NCBI GenBank assembly: GCA_913045395.1 | Contig: CAJWPV010000055.1 | Span: 1 to 7,929 of the forward strand | Origin: an uncultured Verrucomicrobiota bacterium | GTDB taxonomy: Bacteria; Verrucomicrobiota; Verrucomicrobiia; Limisphaerales; UBA1096 | Length of the DNA stretch: 7,929 nucleotides | Direction of reading: 5' to 3' | Shown: one piece after another, positions 5,690 to 7,929 of the stretch | How the letters are laid out: every line of letters begins with the position of its first letter | How positions within the stretch are numbered: position 1 is the first letter of the stretch | Notes under the pieces: model-generated | Seen by the model: the letters and a program-made list of their open reading frames with translations, nothing else | Told to the model about the DNA's origin: nothing | Databases searched by the model: none | Program-made: the position numbers and the translations under genes

Positions 5690-7929
5690 ATGTGTGCTCT
5701 TCTCAAGGAACGAATCCCTTTGCTGATGGTCGTTGGGTTTGTGTTCAATTCTGGCCAAGCGGCCACGGTCATATTCGAGGCGGATGTGCGGCCTATTCTC
5801 AAGGCGCATTGTTTCCACTGCCACGGTGAGGACGGCTCGGCCAAGGGCGGGCTCGACGTGCGCTTGCGCAAGCTGCTGCTCAAAGGCGGCAAACACGGCC
5901 CGGCCATCGTGCCGGGCCAAGCGGGAAAAAGCCTGCTCTTCCAAAAAGTACGAGACGGCGAGATGCCCAAGGAGCAAGCCAAGCTGCCGGCGGCACAGAT
6001 CGAGACCCTCCGCCGATGGATTGAGCAGGGGGCCGAGACAGCCCGCCCCGAGCCGGACAGTCCCGACGAATGGATCACCGATGAGGAGCGCCGTTTCTGG
6101 GCGTTTCAGCCGATCAAAAATCCGCCCGTGCCCGGCGGCACGGCCAATCCGATCGACGCCTTCCTGCTGCGCCGACTGAATGCCGACGGACTTGGTTTCT
6201 CGCCGAAGGCCCGCAAACGCACGCTCATCCGGCGCGCGACGTTCGACCTCACCGGACTGCCGCCCACCCCGGAAGAGATCGCGAAATTTCTCGCCGACGA
6301 AACACCGCAAGCCTACGACCAGCTAATCGATCGCCTGCTGGCTTCGCCAAATTATGGCGAGCGCTGGGGACGCCACTGGCTCGACGTCGCCGGTTACGCC
6401 GACTCGGAGGGCTACACCGAGAGCGACGCCGAGCGGGGCTGGGCATGGCGCTATCGCGACTACGTCGTCCGCGCGCTCAACGACGACATGCCGTGGGATC
6501 GGTTTATCCGCGAACAACTCGCCGGCGATGAAATGGTTCCGCCGCCGTACACCGGCCTGGATCCGGAACAAGTCGACAAGCTCACCGCGACCGGTTTTCT
6601 GCGGATGGCACCCGACGGCACCGGCTCCGGCGCGAACACCGCCGCAGCCCAAAACCAAGTCATGACCGAGACGCTCAAGATCGTCTCCACGTCGCTCATG
6701 GGCATGACCGTTGGGTGCGCGCAGTGCCACGATCATCGTTACGACCCGATCCTGCAGTCGGACTACTACAAGTTGCGGGCCATCTTCGAGCCGGCGCTTG
6801 ACCCGGCCAATTGGCGCATGCCGCAGAGCCGGCAGATCTCTCTCTTCACCGAGGCCGACCGGAAGCAGTGCGCCGACATCGAGGTCGAGGCGAAGAAGCT
6901 CGATGCCAAGCGGCAGGCTAAGGTCGATTTCTTCATTGAGCGCACGCTGGAATGGAAGCTGCGCAAGACGCCGGAGGAACTGCGTGAGCCGTTGCGGGTC
7001 GCCTACAAGACGCCGACCGGCAAACGCACCGACGAGCACAAGGTGCTTTTGGACAACCACCCAAGCGTGCGGCAGATCAGCCCCGGTTCGCTGTACCTTT
7101 ACGATCGCGAATTCAACGACGAGATCGCCAAGCTCAACGCCGAGCGCAAAAAACTCACCGACAACAAAGACGCCGACAACGCCGAGGCACTCAAGAAGCT
7201 CGACGGGCAAATCCAGTATTTTCGCGATAGCCTGACCAAGGCGGTACTCGACGCCATGGCCAAAAAGGCTGCAGACGTCCGCGCCACCAAGCCGGAGGAG
7301 CCGTTCATCCGGGCGCTGACCGAGCAGGCGGGCAAAGTGCCGGTCACGCACCTTTTTTTCCGGGGCGACCACGGCCAGCCCAAGGCCGCCGTGAAACCGG
7401 CCGACTTGAGCGTGGTGGCGCTGAATAAAAACCCGATCCCCGAGAACGATGGCAGGCGAGCCTCGACCGGGCGACGGCTGGCTTTGGCCAAGCGCCTGAC
7501 CGACGGGACGCATCCGCTCACAGGCCGTGTGCTCGTCAACCGCTTTTGGCTGCACCACTTCGGCCGCGGCCTGGTCGATACACCGGGTGACTTCGGCAAA
7601 CTGGGCGAGAAGCCAAGCCACCCCGGATTGCTCGACTGGCTCGCCAGCGACTTCATGAAAAACGGCTGGCGGCTCAAGCGCCTGCATCGGCTCATCATGA
7701 CCAGCCAGGCTTACCGCCAAACTTCGCACCGCTTGGCCAAGCTCGACGAACTCGACCCCGACAACCGGCTGCTCGGCCGCATGAGCGTCCGCCGGCTCGA
7801 GGCCGAGACCCTCCGCGACTCGATTCTCTTTGTCAGCGGCCAGTGGAACCCACGCATGTTCGGCAAACCGGTGCCGGTGAAGGAGGACGAGGTGGGCCAG
7901 ATCGTCGTCGGCGTGAGCACCAACGACAG
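5690..7929 (+). CDS. PSCyt1-DUF1549-DUF1553 secreted putative cytochrome, N-terminal part (cut by right edge)
   Basis: This frame stays open from ATG 5690 to the window end, 746 codons; family members often reach 750-1100 residues. An in-frame TAA at 5672 makes this the first possible start. Residues 1-24 form a signal peptide (basic KER, hydrophobic core, SGQA before the cut). The PSCyt1 domain (about 29-115) has the haem-binding CFHCH at 41-45 and a later Met-Pro (GEMPKEQAKLP) as possible axial Met. PSCyt2/DUF1549 (about 153-355) includes RRATFDLTGLPPTPEE, RWGRHWLDVAGYADS and a second haem-type motif CAQCH (343-347) followed by DHRYDPI. A charged, partly helical linker follows (about 365-590), then DUF1553 from about 591 (NRFWLHHFGRGLVDTPGDFG, TSQAYRQTS). 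The family is abundant in Planctomycetes and Verrucomicrobia and often precedes a DUF1501 gene. Its reaction is unknown; a role in polysaccharide-degradation loci has been suggested from gene context. No ribosome-binding site is visible. Confidence 0.94.
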   Translation, partial: MCALLKERIPLLMVVGFVFNSGQAATVIFEADVRPILKAHCFHCHGEDGSAKGGLDVRLRKLLLKGGKHGPAIVPGQAGKSLLFQKVRDGEMPKEQAKLPAAQIETLRRWIEQGAETARPEPDSPDEWITDEERRFWAFQPIKNPPVPGGTANPIDAFLLRRLNADGLGFSPKARKRTLIRRATFDLTGLPPTPEEIAKFLADETPQAYDQLIDRLLASPNYGERWGRHWLDVAGYADSEGYTESDAERGWAWRYRDYVVRALNDDMPWDRFIREQLAGDEMVPPPYTGLDPEQVDKLTATGFLRMAPDGTGSGANTAAAQNQVMTETLKIVSTSLMGMTVGCAQCHDHRYDPILQSDYYKLRAIFEPALDPANWRMPQSRQISLFTEADRKQCADIEVEAKKLDAKRQAKVDFFIERTLEWKLRKTPEELREPLRVAYKTPTGKRTDEHKVLLDNHPSVRQISPGSLYLYDREFNDEIAKLNAERKKLTDNKDADNAEALKKLDGQIQYFRDSLTKAVLDAMAKKAADVRATKPEEPFIRALTEQAGKVPVTHLFFRGDHGQPKAAVKPADLSVVALNKNPIPENDGRRASTGRRLALAKRLTDGTHPLTGRVLVNRFWLHHFGRGLVDTPGDFGKLGEKPSHPGLLDWLASDFMKNGWRLKRLHRLIMTSQAYRQTSHRLAKLDELDPDNRLLGRMSVRRLEAETLRDSILFVSGQWNPRMFGKPVPVKEDEVGQIVVGVSTND
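7484..7491. repeat. TTGGCCAA palindrome, copy 7
   Basis: The copy lies in the DUF1553 part of the right-edge gene and reads Leu-Ala-Lys in RLALAKRL. It continues as GCGC on the coding strand. Confidence 0.9.
7731..7742. repeat. GCTTGGCCAAGC palindrome, copy 8
   Basis: This is the longest copy, a perfect 12-bp palindrome. It is in the DUF1553 domain and again encodes Leu-Ala-Lys (HRLAKLDE). It lies 249 bases after copy 7. Confidence 0.9.

Noticed and set aside
5687..6310. Leftward open frame of 207 codons over the start of the right-edge gene
   Set aside because: It lies antisense to the signal peptide, CFHCH motif and start of DUF1549, has no recognisable domain, and ends inside the opposing gene's start region.
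6323..7729. Leftward open frame of 468 codons opposite the right-edge gene
   Set aside because: The rightward frame over the same bases encodes clear PSCyt1, DUF1549 and DUF1553 motifs without a stop. The leftward product is compositionally odd, matches no family I recognise, and is explained by GC-rich codon bias.

Overview
The window looks like ordinary chromosomal DNA from a GC-rich bacterium (roughly 60% G+C by eye) of the Planctomycetes-Verrucomicrobia group, more probably Verrucomicrobiota. The best lineage clue is the incomplete gene at the right edge. It encodes a secreted protein with PSCyt1, PSCyt2/DUF1549 and DUF1553 domains, a family typical of those phyla. A secreted protein of exact 24-residue leucine-rich repeats and generally weak Shine-Dalgarno sequences agree with this. 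No RNA gene, insertion sequence, prophage or CRISPR array is visible.

Layout. Positions 1-2821 hold a tight leftward cluster: pyrD (class 2 dihydroorotate dehydrogenase), a secreted leucine-rich-repeat protein, a two-helix PepSY membrane protein, and the N-terminal part of an RluA-type pseudouridine synthase that runs off the left edge. Two junctions are 4-base ATGA overlaps and the third is a 6-base gap, so the four genes are probably one operon with translational coupling. Divergent from it, rmuC runs rightward (2936-4192). Its leader carries a 12-bp stem-loop that ends next to the ribosome-binding region. rmuC converges on a leftward TetA-like MFS transporter gene (4214-5536); the junction has a triple heptamer repeat that supplies the transporter stop codon. 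Divergent from the transporter, the PSCyt1/DUF1549/DUF1553 gene starts at 5690 and continues past the right edge. It fills the last 2.2 kb, where long open frames on the opposite strand are only shadows.

How the genes work together. The cluster joins pyrimidine synthesis (PyrD), RNA modification (RluA family) and two envelope proteins, with no obvious shared pathway. RmuC is a DNA-maintenance protein. The PSCyt1/DUF1549/DUF1553 protein is an envelope or secreted putative cytochrome; its usual DUF1501 partner, if present, would lie beyond the window.

The most unusual signal is not a gene. The 8-bp palindrome TTGGCCAA occurs eight times, about once per kilobase, against about 0.1 expected from base composition. 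Five copies extend to CTTGGCCAAG. All six copies well inside genes are read in the same phase as Leu-Ala-Lys, one lies at the pyrD start and one lies between genes. This resembles the highly iterated palindromes of cyanobacteria or the uptake sequences of naturally competent bacteria, but its role here is unknown.
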